In this document: positions 10,249 through 20,236 of the stretch, piece by piece | How the letters are laid out: each line of letters starts with the position of its first letter | How positions within the stretch are numbered: position 1 is the stretch's first letter | NCBI RefSeq assembly: GCF_022870865.1 | Contig: NZ_CP091508.1 | Coordinates: forward strand, 186,001 to 250,000 | Direction: 5' to 3' | DNA length: 64,000 nt | Source of the DNA: Uruburuella testudinis | GTDB taxonomy: Bacteria > Pseudomonadota > Gammaproteobacteria > Burkholderiales > Neisseriaceae | The notes under the pieces: generated by a model | What the model was told of the DNA's origin: nothing | Databases searched by the model: none | The model's input: the letters and a program-made list of their open reading frames with translations, nothing else | Position numbers and translations under genes: made by a program

Positions 10249-10782
10249 ATGGCTGAGTTCGCAACCATTGCCAGACCTTATGCAAAAGCATTGTTCGGTC
10301 TGGCGCAAGAGAAAAACCAAATTGAGTCTTGGTTGGGCGGACTGAAACAACTGGCAGCAGCAGTGCAGCAACCGAAAGTGGCTACGCTGATCGAACAGCC
10401 TGAAACCACTTCTGCCCAAAAAGCCGGCTTATTGACTGAAATAGTCGGTGTGAGCGATGCAGAATTGCAAAATTTCGTATCGGTGTTGGCAGAGCAGAAG
10501 CGTTTGCAGGTTTTGCCTGAAATTTATGCACAATACCAAGACTTGACCCTGGCATTGAATCATACCCAGCGAGCCGTTATCCATAGCGCTTACGCGCTTA
10601 CAGAAGCGCAGCTGGCCGATTTGACGGCCGAGCTGCAACAGCGCTTCGGTACCAGCCTGGAGGTAACCACCCGTGTGGACTCTGAGCTGATAGGCGGTGT
10701 GAAAGTGGAGATTGGTGATCAGGTATTGGACTTGTCGTTGCAAGGCAAATTAAACGCCCTGTATGCGGCTATGACAAATTAG
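10249..10782 (+). CDS. atpH: ATP synthase F1 subunit delta
   Basis: The 177-residue protein starts [20 protein letters not shown], the conserved N terminus of the delta subunit. It ends with the segment [23 protein letters not shown], also characteristic. It links the F1 head to the b-subunit stalk. It lies directly after atpF and ten bases before atpA, with a GGAGAG site for atpA in that gap. Confidence 0.96.
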   Translation: MAEFATIARPYAKALFGLAQEKNQIESWLGGLKQLAAAVQQPKVATLIEQPETTSAQKAGLLTEIVGVSDAELQNFVSVLAEQKRLQVLPEIYAQYQDLTLALNHTQRAVIHSAYALTEAQLADLTAELQQRFGTSLEVTTRVDSELIGGVKVEIGDQVLDLSLQGKLNALYAAMTN

Positions 10783-10792
10783 GAGAGTTTTC

Positions 10793-12340
10793 ATGCAGCT
10801 TAATCCTGCTGAAATTAGCGATTTGATTAAAGCCAAAATCGAGAACCTGTCGGTAGATGCCGAAGTCCGTACCCGTGGTACCGTGATTTCTGTAACCGAT
10901 GGCATTGTTCGCGTGCACGGCTTGTCAGACGTAATGCAAGGTGAAATGCTCGAATTCCCCGGCAACACATTCGGTTTGGCCATGAACTTGGAGCGAGACT
11001 CCGTTGGCGCCGTTGTGTTGGGTGAATACGAACACATTAAAGAAGGCGATACCGTTACATGTACCGGCCGCATTTTGGAAGTGCCGATCGGCCGTGAGCT
11101 GGTCGGCCGCGTGGTGGATGCGCTGGGGCGCCCGATTGACGGCAAAGGCCCGGTGAATACCGCGCTGACTGCGCCGATTGAAAAAATCGCTCCCGGTGTG
11201 ATTGCGCGTCAATCAGTAGACCAGCCGATGCAAACCGGTTTGAAAGCCATTGATTCGATGGTGCCGATCGGCCGCGGTCAGCGTGAGCTGATCATCGGTG
11301 ACCGCCAAACCGGTAAAACAGCAGTAGCATTGGATGCTATTGTGAATCAAAAAGACACCGGTGTGATTTGTATCTATGTGGCAGTGGGTCAGAAAGCGTC
11401 TTCTATCGCCAACGTAGTACGCAAGTTGGAAGAACACGGCGCAATGGCGCATACCATTGTGGTAGCCGCTACCGCCTCTGAAGCGGCGGCGCTGCAATTT
11501 ATCGCACCGTATGCAGGCTGCACCATGGGCGAATTCTTCCGCGACCGCGGCGAAGATGCCCTGATTGTCTATGACGATTTGTCTAAACAAGCCGTAGCCT
11601 ACCGTCAGATTTCCCTGTTGCTGCGCCGCCCGCCCGGTCGCGAAGCTTACCCCGGCGATGTGTTTTACCTGCACAGCCGCTTGCTGGAACGTGCTGCCCG
11701 CATCAATACCGATGAAGTGGAAAAACTGACCAACGGCGAAGTAAAAGGCAAAACCGGCTCATTAACCGCTTTGCCGATTATCGAAACCCAAGCAGGTGAC
11801 GTTTCCGCATTCGTGCCGACCAACGTGATTTCGATTACCGACGGCCAAATCTTCTTGGAAACCGACCTGTTCAACTCCGGTATCCGCCCCGCAATCAACG
11901 CCGGTATTTCCGTATCGCGCGTAGGTGGTGCGGCGCAAACCAAAGTGATTAAAAAGCTCGGCGGCGGTATCCGTTTGGCATTGGCTCAATATCGCGAATT
12001 GGCGGCGTTCTCACAATTTGCCTCCGATTTGGACGAAGCTACCCGCAAGCAGTTGCAACACGGTGAAGTGGTTACCGAATTGATGAAACAAAAACAATTC
12101 AGCACCCTCAACACCGCAGAAATGGCATTGACCCTGTGGGCCATCAATAATGGTTCTTACGAAGATGTGCCGGTTTCGAAAGCGCTGGCCTTTGAAGCTG
12201 AGTTTCTGAGCCATGTCCGCACCCAGCAGCCCGCTGTTTTGGATGCGATTAACGCCTCAGGTGCGATGTCTGACGAGAATGAGCAAGCGTTGGCCGAAGC
12301 CATGAAATCCTTTAAATCTTCTTACAGCTACCAAGCGTAA
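10793..12340 (+). CDS. atpA: ATP synthase F1 subunit alpha
   Basis: At 515 residues it is full length. The P-loop is GDRQTGKT at residues 169-176, exactly the usual position. The signature [17 protein letters not shown] is intact. It forms the non-catalytic nucleotide-binding sites of F1. It lies in the standard order between atpH and atpG. Confidence 0.98.
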   Translation: MQLNPAEISDLIKAKIENLSVDAEVRTRGTVISVTDGIVRVHGLSDVMQGEMLEFPGNTFGLAMNLERDSVGAVVLGEYEHIKEGDTVTCTGRILEVPIGRELVGRVVDALGRPIDGKGPVNTALTAPIEKIAPGVIARQSVDQPMQTGLKAIDSMVPIGRGQRELIIGDRQTGKTAVALDAIVNQKDTGVICIYVAVGQKASSIANVVRKLEEHGAMAHTIVVAATASEAAALQFIAPYAGCTMGEFFRDRGEDALIVYDDLSKQAVAYRQISLLLRRPPGREAYPGDVFYLHSRLLERAARINTDEVEKLTNGEVKGKTGSLTALPIIETQAGDVSAFVPTNVISITDGQIFLETDLFNSGIRPAINAGISVSRVGGAAQTKVIKKLGGGIRLALAQYRELAAFSQFASDLDEATRKQLQHGEVVTELMKQKQFSTLNTAEMALTLWAINNGSYEDVPVSKALAFEAEFLSHVRTQQPAVLDAINASGAMSDENEQALAEAMKSFKSSYSYQA

Positions 12341-12364
12341 GTATCTGGATAAAAGGAGTCTGAA

Positions 12365-13240
12365 ATGGCAGTAGGAAAAGAGATTCTCACCAAAATCCGC
12401 AGTGTTCAGAATACCCAAAAGATCACTAAAGCGATGCAGATGGTGTCAACCTCTAAGATGCGGAAGACTCAAGAGCGGATGCGCCTTGCGCGTCCGTATG
12501 CTGAAAAAGTGCGTTTGGTTATGAGCCATCTGGCTCAGACCCACTCCGACCACGGCATAAAACTGTTGGAGCCGCACCGCGGCATCCGACGCGCCGGCTT
12601 CATTCTGATTACCACCGATAAAGGTTTGTGCGGTGGCCTGAATGCCAATGTTTTGAAAAAATTCTTGGCGCAGGTTCAGGAATATCAAGATCAGGGTATT
12701 GAAGTGGAAGTGGTGTGTTTGGGCAGCAAAGGTTTGGCTGCCTGCCAGCGCATCGGTTTGAATGTGATTGCCAGTGTAACCAATTTGGGCGATACGCCCA
12801 GAATGGAATTGCTGCTGGGCGCATTGACCGAGATTTTCCAACGTTATGAAAAACACCAGTTGGATGCCATTCATATGGTTTACTCCGGCTTCGTCAATAC
12901 CATGCGCCAAGAGCCGCGCTTGGAAACTTTATTGCCGATTGGTGAAAATGCGTTGGAAGGCGTCAGCGAAAGCAGCGACTACAGTTGGGATTATCAATAT
13001 GAGCCCAGCCCCGCCGCTGTACTGGAATACTTAGTCCGCCGTTATTTAGAGTCTGTGGTTTATCAGGCCTTGAGCGACAATATGGCATCCGAACAAGCCG
13101 CGCGTATGGTAGCAATGAAAGCCGCTACCGATAACGCCGGCAATGCCATCAAAGAATTGCGCCTGGTCTACAACAAATCGCGTCAAGCCGCGATTACCAC
13201 AGAGTTGTCAGAAATTGTGGCAGGTGCGGCAGCCGTTTAA
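12365..13240 (+). CDS. atpG: ATP synthase F1 subunit gamma
   Basis: The 291-residue central-stalk subunit begins with the conserved KIRSVQNTQKITKAMQMVS segment. It ends with ATDNAGNAIKEL and RQAAITTELSEIVAGAAA, the conserved C-terminal helix. It rotates inside the alpha-beta hexamer. An AAAAGGAG site precedes its ATG. Confidence 0.98.
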   Translation: MAVGKEILTKIRSVQNTQKITKAMQMVSTSKMRKTQERMRLARPYAEKVRLVMSHLAQTHSDHGIKLLEPHRGIRRAGFILITTDKGLCGGLNANVLKKFLAQVQEYQDQGIEVEVVCLGSKGLAACQRIGLNVIASVTNLGDTPRMELLLGALTEIFQRYEKHQLDAIHMVYSGFVNTMRQEPRLETLLPIGENALEGVSESSDYSWDYQYEPSPAAVLEYLVRRYLESVVYQALSDNMASEQAARMVAMKAATDNAGNAIKELRLVYNKSRQAAITTELSEIVAGAAAV

Positions 13241-13267
13241 GGCTGCGGTTTCTGCACGTTAAAATAG

Positions 13268-14674
<1,407 letters not shown>

Positions 14675-14684
14675 GGAGGCCGGC

Positions 14685-15110
14685 ATGAGTGTCATGCAAG
14701 TTGAAGTGGTGAGTAACGAGCAAAACATCTATTCGGGTGAAGCCAGCTTTGTCGTGGTGCCGACCCAAAGCGGTGAGCTCGGTATTTACCCGCGACATGA
14801 GCCGATTATGAGTTTGGTGCGCCCGGGTGCATTGCGTTTGACCGTGCCGGGCGAAGCTGAAGAAATACTGGTAGCCGTTTCAGGCGGCCTCTTGGAAGTA
14901 CAGCCCGACAAGTTGACCGTGCTGGCCGATGTGGCCGTGCGCAGCAGCGAGATGGATGAGGCGCGTGCCGAAGAAGCCAAGAAAGCTGCCGAAGCCCGTA
15001 TTTCCCAAGCGCAAGACGACGAATCGCTGGCAAAAGCGCATGCCGCTTTGGCCGCAGCGATTGCCCAACTCAAAACGCTGGATTATATTCGCGGACAAAA
15101 AAACAAATAA
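14685..15110 (+). CDS. atpC: ATP synthase F1 subunit epsilon
   Basis: This 141-residue protein has the epsilon beta-sandwich (VEVVSNEQNIYSGEASFVVV, GELGIYPRHEPIMSLVRPG) and a two-helix C-terminal domain rich in alanine and glutamate. It regulates and couples F1. A TAAGGAGG site lies seven bases before the ATG. It is the last gene of the operon and is followed by a strong intrinsic terminator. Confidence 0.97.
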   Translation: MSVMQVEVVSNEQNIYSGEASFVVVPTQSGELGIYPRHEPIMSLVRPGALRLTVPGEAEEILVAVSGGLLEVQPDKLTVLADVAVRSSEMDEARAEEAKKAAEARISQAQDDESLAKAHAALAAAIAQLKTLDYIRGQKNK

Positions 15111-15132
15111 GGTATTTGCCTTACGATACGAA

Positions 15133-15158
15133 AGCACGGCGCAGGCCGTGCTTTTTTT
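15133..15158 (+). terminator. Intrinsic terminator of the atp operon
   Basis: AGCACGGC pairs with GCCGTGCT across a four-base loop and is followed by a run of seven T. It lies 22 bases after the atpC stop. Confidence 0.9.
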
Positions 15159-15162
15159 GAAT

Positions 15163-15202
15163 AGGCCGTCTGAAAACAAGCATCGCGCGTTTTCAGACGG
15201 CC
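15163..15202. terminator. DUS-pair hairpin at the root of the tandem array
   Basis: AGGCCGTCTGAAAAC and its inverted copy GTTTTCAGACGGCC flank an 11-base loop. The second arm is also the first unit of the tandem array that follows, so the array appears to have grown from this arm. Confidence 0.75.
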
Positions 15203-15949
15203 AAACCTTCAGACGGCCAAACCTTCAGACGGCCAAACCTTCAGACGGCCAAACCTTCAGACGGCCAAACCTTCAGACGGCCAAACCTTCAGACGGCCAA
15301 ACCTTCAGACGGCCAAACCTTCAGACGGCCAAACCTTCAGACGGCCAAACCTTCAGACGGCCAAACCTTCAGACGGCCAAACCTTCAGACGGCCAAACCT
15401 TCAGACGGCCAAACCTTCAGACGGCCAAACCTTCAGACGGCCAAACCTTCAGACGGCCAAACCTTCAGACGGCCAAACCTTCAGACGGCCAAACCTTCAG
15501 ACGGCCAAACCTTCAGACGGCCAAACCTTCAGACGGCCAAACCTTCAGACGGCCAAACCTTCAGACGGCCAAACCTTCAGACGGCCAAACCTTCAGACGG
15601 CCAAACCTTCAGACGGCCAAACCTTCAGACGGCCAAACCTTCAGACGGCCAAACCTTCAGACGGCCAAACCTTCAGACGGCCAAACCTTCAGACGGCCAA
15701 ACCTTCAGACGGCCAAACCTTCAGACGGCCAAACCTTCAGACGGCCAAACCTTCAGACGGCCAAACCTTCAGACGGCCAAACCTTCAGACGGCCAAACCT
15801 TCAGACGGCCAAACCTTCAGACGGCCAAACCTTCAGACGGCCAAACCTTCAGACGGCCAAACCTTCAGACGGCCAAACCTTCAGACGGCCAAACCTTCAG
15901 ACGGCCAAACCTTCAGACGGCCAAACCTTCAGACGGCCAAACCTTCAGA
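15192..15949. repeat. Tandem array of 47 perfect 16-bp units, each carrying one DNA uptake sequence
   Basis: The unit is TTCAGACGGCCAAACC. Forty-seven complete identical copies fill 15192-15943 (752 bases), followed by a six-base partial unit TTCAGA. Read on the minus strand, every unit contains the 10-base core GCCGTCTGAA, all in the same orientation. The two bases before the core give TGGCCGTCTGAA, not the AGGCCGTCTGAA form that dominates elsewhere. I saw no substitution in any copy. The unit has no stop codon in any of the three forward frames and no ATG, GTG or TTG. On the minus strand a TGA recurs in every frame, so long forward reading frames across it are a by-product. The rest of the gap to 16086 (15950-16086) is AT-richer single-copy DNA with the ribosome site of the next gene. 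Confidence 0.98.
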
Positions 15950-16086
15950 AATCGACAAATAAACTGGCATGTAAAATCATGTTAGGTTATGATATTTATT
16001 TTGTCGGCTAACAAAGTATGCTGCCGGGTTGGTGTGCCGGGTTGCCGGCGGCCGGAAACGGCAGCTGTTCAATTTTTGGAGACATT

Positions 16087-17433
16087 ATGAATGCAGTAGT
16101 CATCGCCGTGGTTGTGATGTTGGGTTTGTCGCTGGCGCGGGTGCATGTGGTGCTCAGTTTGCTGCTCGGCGCTTTGGCCGGCGGCCTGATGGGCGGTTTG
16201 GGTTTGGGTAAAACCATGGAAGTGTTTCAAACCGGTTTGGCCAACGGCGCACAAATCGCCTTGTCTTATGCCATGCTGGGCGCGTTTGCCGTGGCCATCG
16301 CCCATTCGGGCCTGCCGCAAACGCTGGCCAATGCGGTTATCCGCAAACTCGACAACCGCCATGTGCGCGATCAGGTGCCGGGCGGCGTTAATTGGGTGCG
16401 CTGGGGGCTGTTGCTGGCTTTGCTGGCCATGAGCATCATGAGCCAAAACCTGATTCCGATTCACATTGCTTTTATCCCGCTGATTATTCCGCCGCTGCTG
16501 CTGGTATTCAACCGCATGCAGATCGACCGCCGCCTGCTTGCCTGTGTGATGACTTTCGGTTTGGTGACCACTTATATGTGGCTGCCTTATGGTTTCGGCG
16601 AAATTTTTCTGAAGCAGATTTTGATCGGCAATATCAATAAATCCGGGCTCAATGTGGAAAACATCAATGTGATGAGCGCCATGACCATTCCGGCGCTGGG
16701 CATGGTGGCCGGGCTGCTGATTGCGGTATTTGTCAGCTACCGCGCCCCGCGGCTGTATCAAAATACCGCGGCAGACGAAGCGGCAAACCTGCATGCGGTC
16801 AAGCAGCCGAAAATCTCGGCCTACCGCAGCACGGTGGCGCTGTTGGCCATTGTGGTTTCATTTGCCGTGCAGCTGTGGGCCGATTCGCTGCTGTTGGGCG
16901 CGATGGTGGGGTTTGCCGTATTTATGGCGCTGGGCGTCGTGCGTTGGGGCGAAGCCGATGCCGTGTTTAACAATGGTGTCAAAATGATGGCGATGATCGG
17001 CTTTATCATGATTACCGCGCAGGGTTTTGCCGAAGTGATGAAAGCCACCGGCCAGATTGAGCCCTTGGTTACCGCGTCTGCCGAAATGTTTGCCGGCAGC
17101 AAAGGCATGGCGGCTTTGGTGATGTTGCTGGTGGGTTTGCTGGTCACAATGGGCATCGGTAGCTCTTTTTCAACCTTGCCGATTATTGCCGCGATTTATG
17201 TGCCGCTGTGTATCGGTATGGGGTTTTCACCCATGGCCACAGTAGCGATTATCGGCACGGCCGGGGCTTTGGGCGATGCCGGTTCGCCGGCCTCAGATTC
17301 TACTCTGGGCCCCACGGCCGGTTTGAATATCGACGGCCAGCACGATCATATGCGCGACACGGTGGTGCCGACGTTTCTGCATTACAATCTGCCGCTGATG
17401 GTGTCCGGCTGGATTGCGGCGATGGTGCTTTGA
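16087..17433 (+). CDS. Na+/H+ antiporter family membrane protein (COG2056/YuiF-like)
   Basis: I place the start at 16087 (MNAVVIAVVVMLG, 448 residues) because TTTTTGGAGAC lies just before that ATG; an in-frame ATG at 16018 has no such site. The protein has about eleven hydrophobic segments. The conserved C-terminal stretch GTAGALGDAGSPASDSTLGP, followed by DHMRDTVVPTFLHYNLPL, is typical of COG2056. Members are annotated as Na+/H+ antiporters or amino-acid permeases, and the substrate cannot be told from sequence. It is nearly contiguous with slyX. It is the first gene after the uptake-sequence array. Confidence 0.8.
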   Translation: MNAVVIAVVVMLGLSLARVHVVLSLLLGALAGGLMGGLGLGKTMEVFQTGLANGAQIALSYAMLGAFAVAIAHSGLPQTLANAVIRKLDNRHVRDQVPGGVNWVRWGLLLALLAMSIMSQNLIPIHIAFIPLIIPPLLLVFNRMQIDRRLLACVMTFGLVTTYMWLPYGFGEIFLKQILIGNINKSGLNVENINVMSAMTIPALGMVAGLLIAVFVSYRAPRLYQNTAADEAANLHAVKQPKISAYRSTVALLAIVVSFAVQLWADSLLLGAMVGFAVFMALGVVRWGEADAVFNNGVKMMAMIGFIMITAQGFAEVMKATGQIEPLVTASAEMFAGSKGMAALVMLLVGLLVTMGIGSSFSTLPIIAAIYVPLCIGMGFSPMATVAIIGTAGALGDAGSPASDSTLGPTAGLNIDGQHDHMRDTVVPTFLHYNLPLMVSGWIAAMVL

Positions 17434-17434
17434 T

Positions 17435-17653
17435 ATGGACGGCTTGGAAGCGCGTATTGTCGAGCTGGAAATTCAGACGGCCTTGCAGGAAGATTTAATC
17501 GGCAGTCTGAACGATACCGTCGCCAAAATGCAGCAAACACTTGATTTGCAGCAGGCGCAGCTGCGCTTGCTGTATCAGCGGATACAGGACCGCAGCCCGG
17601 GCGCGGAAGCCGGCGCTCATCAGCCGGCCGATGATGTGCCGCCGCATTATTAG
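17435..17653 (+). CDS. slyX: SlyX family protein
   Basis: The 72-residue protein MDGLEARIVELEIQTALQ... is almost entirely coiled coil and ends in the conserved proline-histidine tail DDVPPHY of SlyX proteins. Its function is unknown. The start is one base after the stop of the antiporter gene, suggesting coupled translation; a longer frame from 17414 would overlap the upstream gene. A DUS-like AATTCAGACGGCC is used as coding sequence. Confidence 0.85.
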   Translation: MDGLEARIVELEIQTALQEDLIGSLNDTVAKMQQTLDLQQAQLRLLYQRIQDRSPGAEAGAHQPADDVPPHY

Positions 17654-17720
17654 TTTTAGGGTGGATGAACAGCCCGAAAATCCGTTTGCACCGCCGACAG
17701 GTGCAGCATGATTTGTTTAA

Positions 17721-17822
17721 TACCCATTCACAAAAGTAAGCTAACAAGGCGGCGAGCCGAAGACAGTACAAATAGTACGGCAAGGCGAGCCAACGCTGTT
17801 AGGTTATTTTTGTGAATGGGTA
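17721..17822. mobile_element. A-type inverted-repeat element, short form with intact ends
   Basis: It runs from TACCCATTCACAAAAGTAAG to its inverted copy ending TGAATGGGTA, 102 bases including TA at both sides. It is one of the cleanest copies in the window. The right junction forms TATAAG. Confidence 0.85.
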
Positions 17823-17823
17823 T

Positions 17824-17848
17824 AAGCAGCCTTTCAGGCTGCTTTTTT
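17824..17848 (+). terminator. Intrinsic terminator downstream of slyX
   Basis: AGCAGCCT and AGGCTGCT form an eight-base stem with a three-base loop, followed by six T. It lies just beyond the inserted A element. Confidence 0.75.
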
Positions 17849-17852
17849 GTTG

Positions 17853-17972
17853 CTTTATCCTTTTCCGGCAGAGGTTTACGGCGAACGGGTGTTAAATAAA
17901 CGCTTGGCTGTCGAACGAAAAGGGCAAAGGGCACTCAAAACCGATATTGTGCGGGATTGGGGCGAGCTCTAG
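17853..17972 (+). pseudogene. Possible 3' remnant of a protein-coding gene cut by a B element
   Basis: A 39-codon frame without internal stops (LYPFPAEVYGERVLNKRL and onward to RDWGEL) ends at a TAG formed by the left end of the B element at 17970. Its charged, helical composition looks like real protein, but it has no start codon or ribosome site. I do not recognise the family. It may be chance. Confidence 0.25.
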
Positions 17973-18131
17973 GGTGTCCTGATGTGTCGATTTACGGGTG
18001 TATTTTGCCTCTGAAAATACATCGGTTGCGTTAAAAAACCTCGCAAGATGGCTCGATCTTGCTGCGTTTTTTGCCCGGCATGTGCTTTCATCACAAAAAA
18101 TCTGAAGAATGCTGAATGGTTAGGATGAGCC
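17972..18131. mobile_element. B-type inverted-repeat element, right end decayed
   Basis: The left end TAGGGTGTCCTGATGTGTCG is intact and the interior matches the family. The right end has drifted (TTAGGATGAGCC). Confidence 0.75.
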
Positions 18132-18133
18132 AG

Positions 18134-18401
18134 GTTGCTGAAGCGGTGAGATTGGCAATAAAAACAAACGCCGGCCAAAATTCGCAACGGCAAGAACAAC
18201 GGCAACCGACTTGCCTCTTCTGTGGGAGAAAGTTAGGGAGGGGCGCAAGCTGCGAGGCTTGAATAACGGTCAGGCCGTCTGAAACCTAAAAGTGATTTTT
18301 TGATGAGCGCCGGCTGTCTGAGCGGTGTGCGCACAGCGAAGATTGCCCGGCTTTGCATTTTCGGGAGCAAAAATCTCCCCGTTAACAACGTCAGAACACC
18401 C
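18134..18401. repeat. R3 repeat copy followed by the right end of a B element
   Basis: From 18134 to about 18345 the sequence is a diverged copy of the R3 repeat seen three times at 56136-56902 (GATTGGCAATAAAAACAAAC, the GTGGGAGA hairpin, a DUS). It then joins the right end of a B element ending AGAACACCC at 18401. The gap 17654-18566 holds only repeats, one terminator and a possible gene remnant. Confidence 0.65.
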
Positions 18402-18566
18402 TAGAAAACCACAGCGGAATGGATGTTGCCATCTATAAACACAGCAAACACGAAGCCATAAGCTGTTTTTTTTAAAATGGCAATACCGCCGGATGATTTT
18501 TTCAACATGGGGAGAGGTGGTGCCGCGATGCATCAGATAACCGATTGATAAGGATGAAGTGATCAA

Positions 18567-19661
18567 GTGAATACCGATAACAACCGTACTTATTATTATG
18601 GCCTCGACCAGCTCCGTTCGGTGTTGATGCTGATCGGGGTGCTGATTCACAGCGTGGCCGTTATCGGCCCTTACCCGTGGGCATACAACAGCAAGCTGTA
18701 TCAAAACGACGGGCTGTTTCAAGTGATTTATGTCACCCATTTTTTCCGCATGGAAGCCTTCTTTCTGATTGCCGGTTTTTTTTCCTGTCTGGTGCTTTAC
18801 CGCAAAGACCGGTCATATTTTATGCAAGGGCGCATCAGACGGGTGTTGGTGCCGCTGCTGGCTTCGGTTGCGCTGATCAATACGTTTGAAGTGTATTTTG
18901 TGGTCTCGCACGGCATCACGCCGTGGGCGGATATCGGCTTGGGCAATTTTATTGTGCATTCATGGTTTTTGCTGACCTTGATGCTGATTTCGCTGATGTG
19001 CCTGCTGCCCATCGATAAAATGATGGCTCGTTTTCTGGCTTGGAAATGGCCGCTGAAACTGGCTTTTTTTGTATTTTACGCGCTGCTGCCCTTTGGTTTG
19101 AAGTTTGTATTAAATCGCATCATCCCGATGGACGGCTACCCGCTGTTTTATGAGGTGTATGGCTATGTGGTTGAAAAAACGCTCTATTACAGCATTTATT
19201 TCTTTATCGGCTATTGGCTTTATGCCGATGAAAACGCGCGTGCGCGTGTGCAAAGCAAGCCTGTGATGATGGCAGCGGGGCTGGCTGCTGCTGCCGGTCT
19301 GGCTTATCTGACCGCGCGCATCGGCGTTGACCGGGAAAGCGCTTCGATGCTGGCGCGTGTCGGCAATGTGATGATTCAGCATATCACCGCCATTGCCGTG
19401 TCGTGTTTGTTGTTTGCTTTTTTTGTGAAAGCGCATTTCCGCTTTTCCAAAACCACGGCATTTCTGGTTAATTCGGCGATTGTGATTTACCTGTTCCACC
19501 ATCCGCTGGTGATTGTATTGGCCTATTATCTGGACGTGCCGGGGTTGAACAGCACGGTCTACTTTTTGCTGGTCAGCAGCATCACCTATATTTTGTCGTT
19601 CGGCATTTATCTGTTGGTGCGCAGCAATCGTGTGACCGCAAGAATGTTTGGATTGAAATAA
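18567..19661 (+). CDS. Acyltransferase-3 family integral membrane protein
   Basis: The 364-residue protein has about ten membrane helices. Near the N terminus it has LDQLRSVLMLIGVLIHSVAV, with the histidine in helix 1 typical of the acyltransferase-3 family, followed by FRMEAFFLIAGFFSCLV. Members transfer acetyl or succinyl groups to periplasmic or surface glycans (OpgC, OafA types); the acceptor here cannot be inferred. The start is GTG with AAGGATGAAG upstream. It stands alone between repeat-rich gaps. Confidence 0.75.
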   Translation: MNTDNNRTYYYGLDQLRSVLMLIGVLIHSVAVIGPYPWAYNSKLYQNDGLFQVIYVTHFFRMEAFFLIAGFFSCLVLYRKDRSYFMQGRIRRVLVPLLASVALINTFEVYFVVSHGITPWADIGLGNFIVHSWFLLTLMLISLMCLLPIDKMMARFLAWKWPLKLAFFVFYALLPFGLKFVLNRIIPMDGYPLFYEVYGYVVEKTLYYSIYFFIGYWLYADENARARVQSKPVMMAAGLAAAAGLAYLTARIGVDRESASMLARVGNVMIQHITAIAVSCLLFAFFVKAHFRFSKTTAFLVNSAIVIYLFHHPLVIVLAYYLDVPGLNSTVYFLLVSSITYILSFGIYLLVRSNRVTARMFGLK

Positions 19662-19817
19662 TCATTTCAACGGCGTAAAGCAAGGTTGGGCGGGCAGGGG
19701 CGGGGGAGTTTGTTAAGACCGTCGGGTTGTGTTATATTCAAAACCGTCTGCATCACGAGCTTCAGAATGCAGTGCAGAAATGAACTGTCCCATTAACCAC
19801 AAGAAGGAGAAGGACTT

Positions 19818-19976
19818 ATGTTACATTATGCAGTGGTATTTTTTGTTATAGCCATTATTGCCGCTATTTTCGGCTTTGGCGGTATTGCCGGCAGCGCTGC
19901 GGGCATTGCCAAAATCCTGTTTATCGGCTTTTTGATTTTGGCTGTGGTATCGATGATTTTCGGCCGCCGCCGTTAA
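19818..19976 (+). CDS. DUF1328 (YtjA-like) small membrane protein
   Basis: This 52-residue protein, [20 protein letters not shown] and on to [10 protein letters not shown], has two hydrophobic helices with the glycine-rich [15 protein letters not shown] between them. This is the DUF1328/YtjA family. The ribosome site AGGAGAAGG is strong. The function of the family is unknown; some members are stress-induced. A terminator follows 20 bases later, so it is its own transcription unit. Confidence 0.85.
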   Translation: MLHYAVVFFVIAIIAAIFGFGGIAGSAAGIAKILFIGFLILAVVSMIFGRRR

Positions 19977-19996
19977 GGGATCGGAATAGGATAAAA

Positions 19997-20020
19997 AAAC
20001 CACCTGTCAGGGTGGTTTTA
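19997..20020 (+). terminator. Intrinsic terminator after the DUF1328 gene
   Basis: AAACCACC pairs with GGTGGTTT around a six-base loop, ending in a T run. Confidence 0.8.
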
Positions 20021-20070
20021 TTGTTGCTGTCAGACGGCCTGTGGCTTTTGCAAACCCGTTGCTTACCCTA

Positions 20071-20230
20071 GGGTGTCCGGACAATTTGTTTATGAGGGGA
20101 TTTTTGTTCCTGAAAATGTAGATGCCAGGCAAAAAACGCAGCAAGATTGGACATCTTGCGAGGCTTTTTAACGCAGCAGATGCGTTTTCAGGGGTAAAAA
20201 GCACCCATAAATCGAATTGTCCGGACACCC
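20071..20230. mobile_element. B-type inverted-repeat element, near-perfect ends
   Basis: GGGTGTCCGGACAATT at the left faces AATTGTCCGGACACCC at the right, and TA flanks both sides (20069-20070, 20231-20232). It lies six bases beyond the lysA stop, in inverse orientation relative to the copy at 54836. Confidence 0.85.
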
Positions 20231-20236
20231 TAGCAC

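Noticed and set aside
15192..15949. CRISPR array
   Set aside because: The units are contiguous with no spacers, only 16 bases long, and no cas genes are in the window. It is a simple tandem repeat of the uptake sequence.
14929..16011. A 360-codon forward frame across the DUS array
   Set aside because: It begins out of frame inside atpC, crosses two terminator hairpins and owes its length to a 16-base unit with no stop codons. It has no ribosome site and no relation to a protein family.
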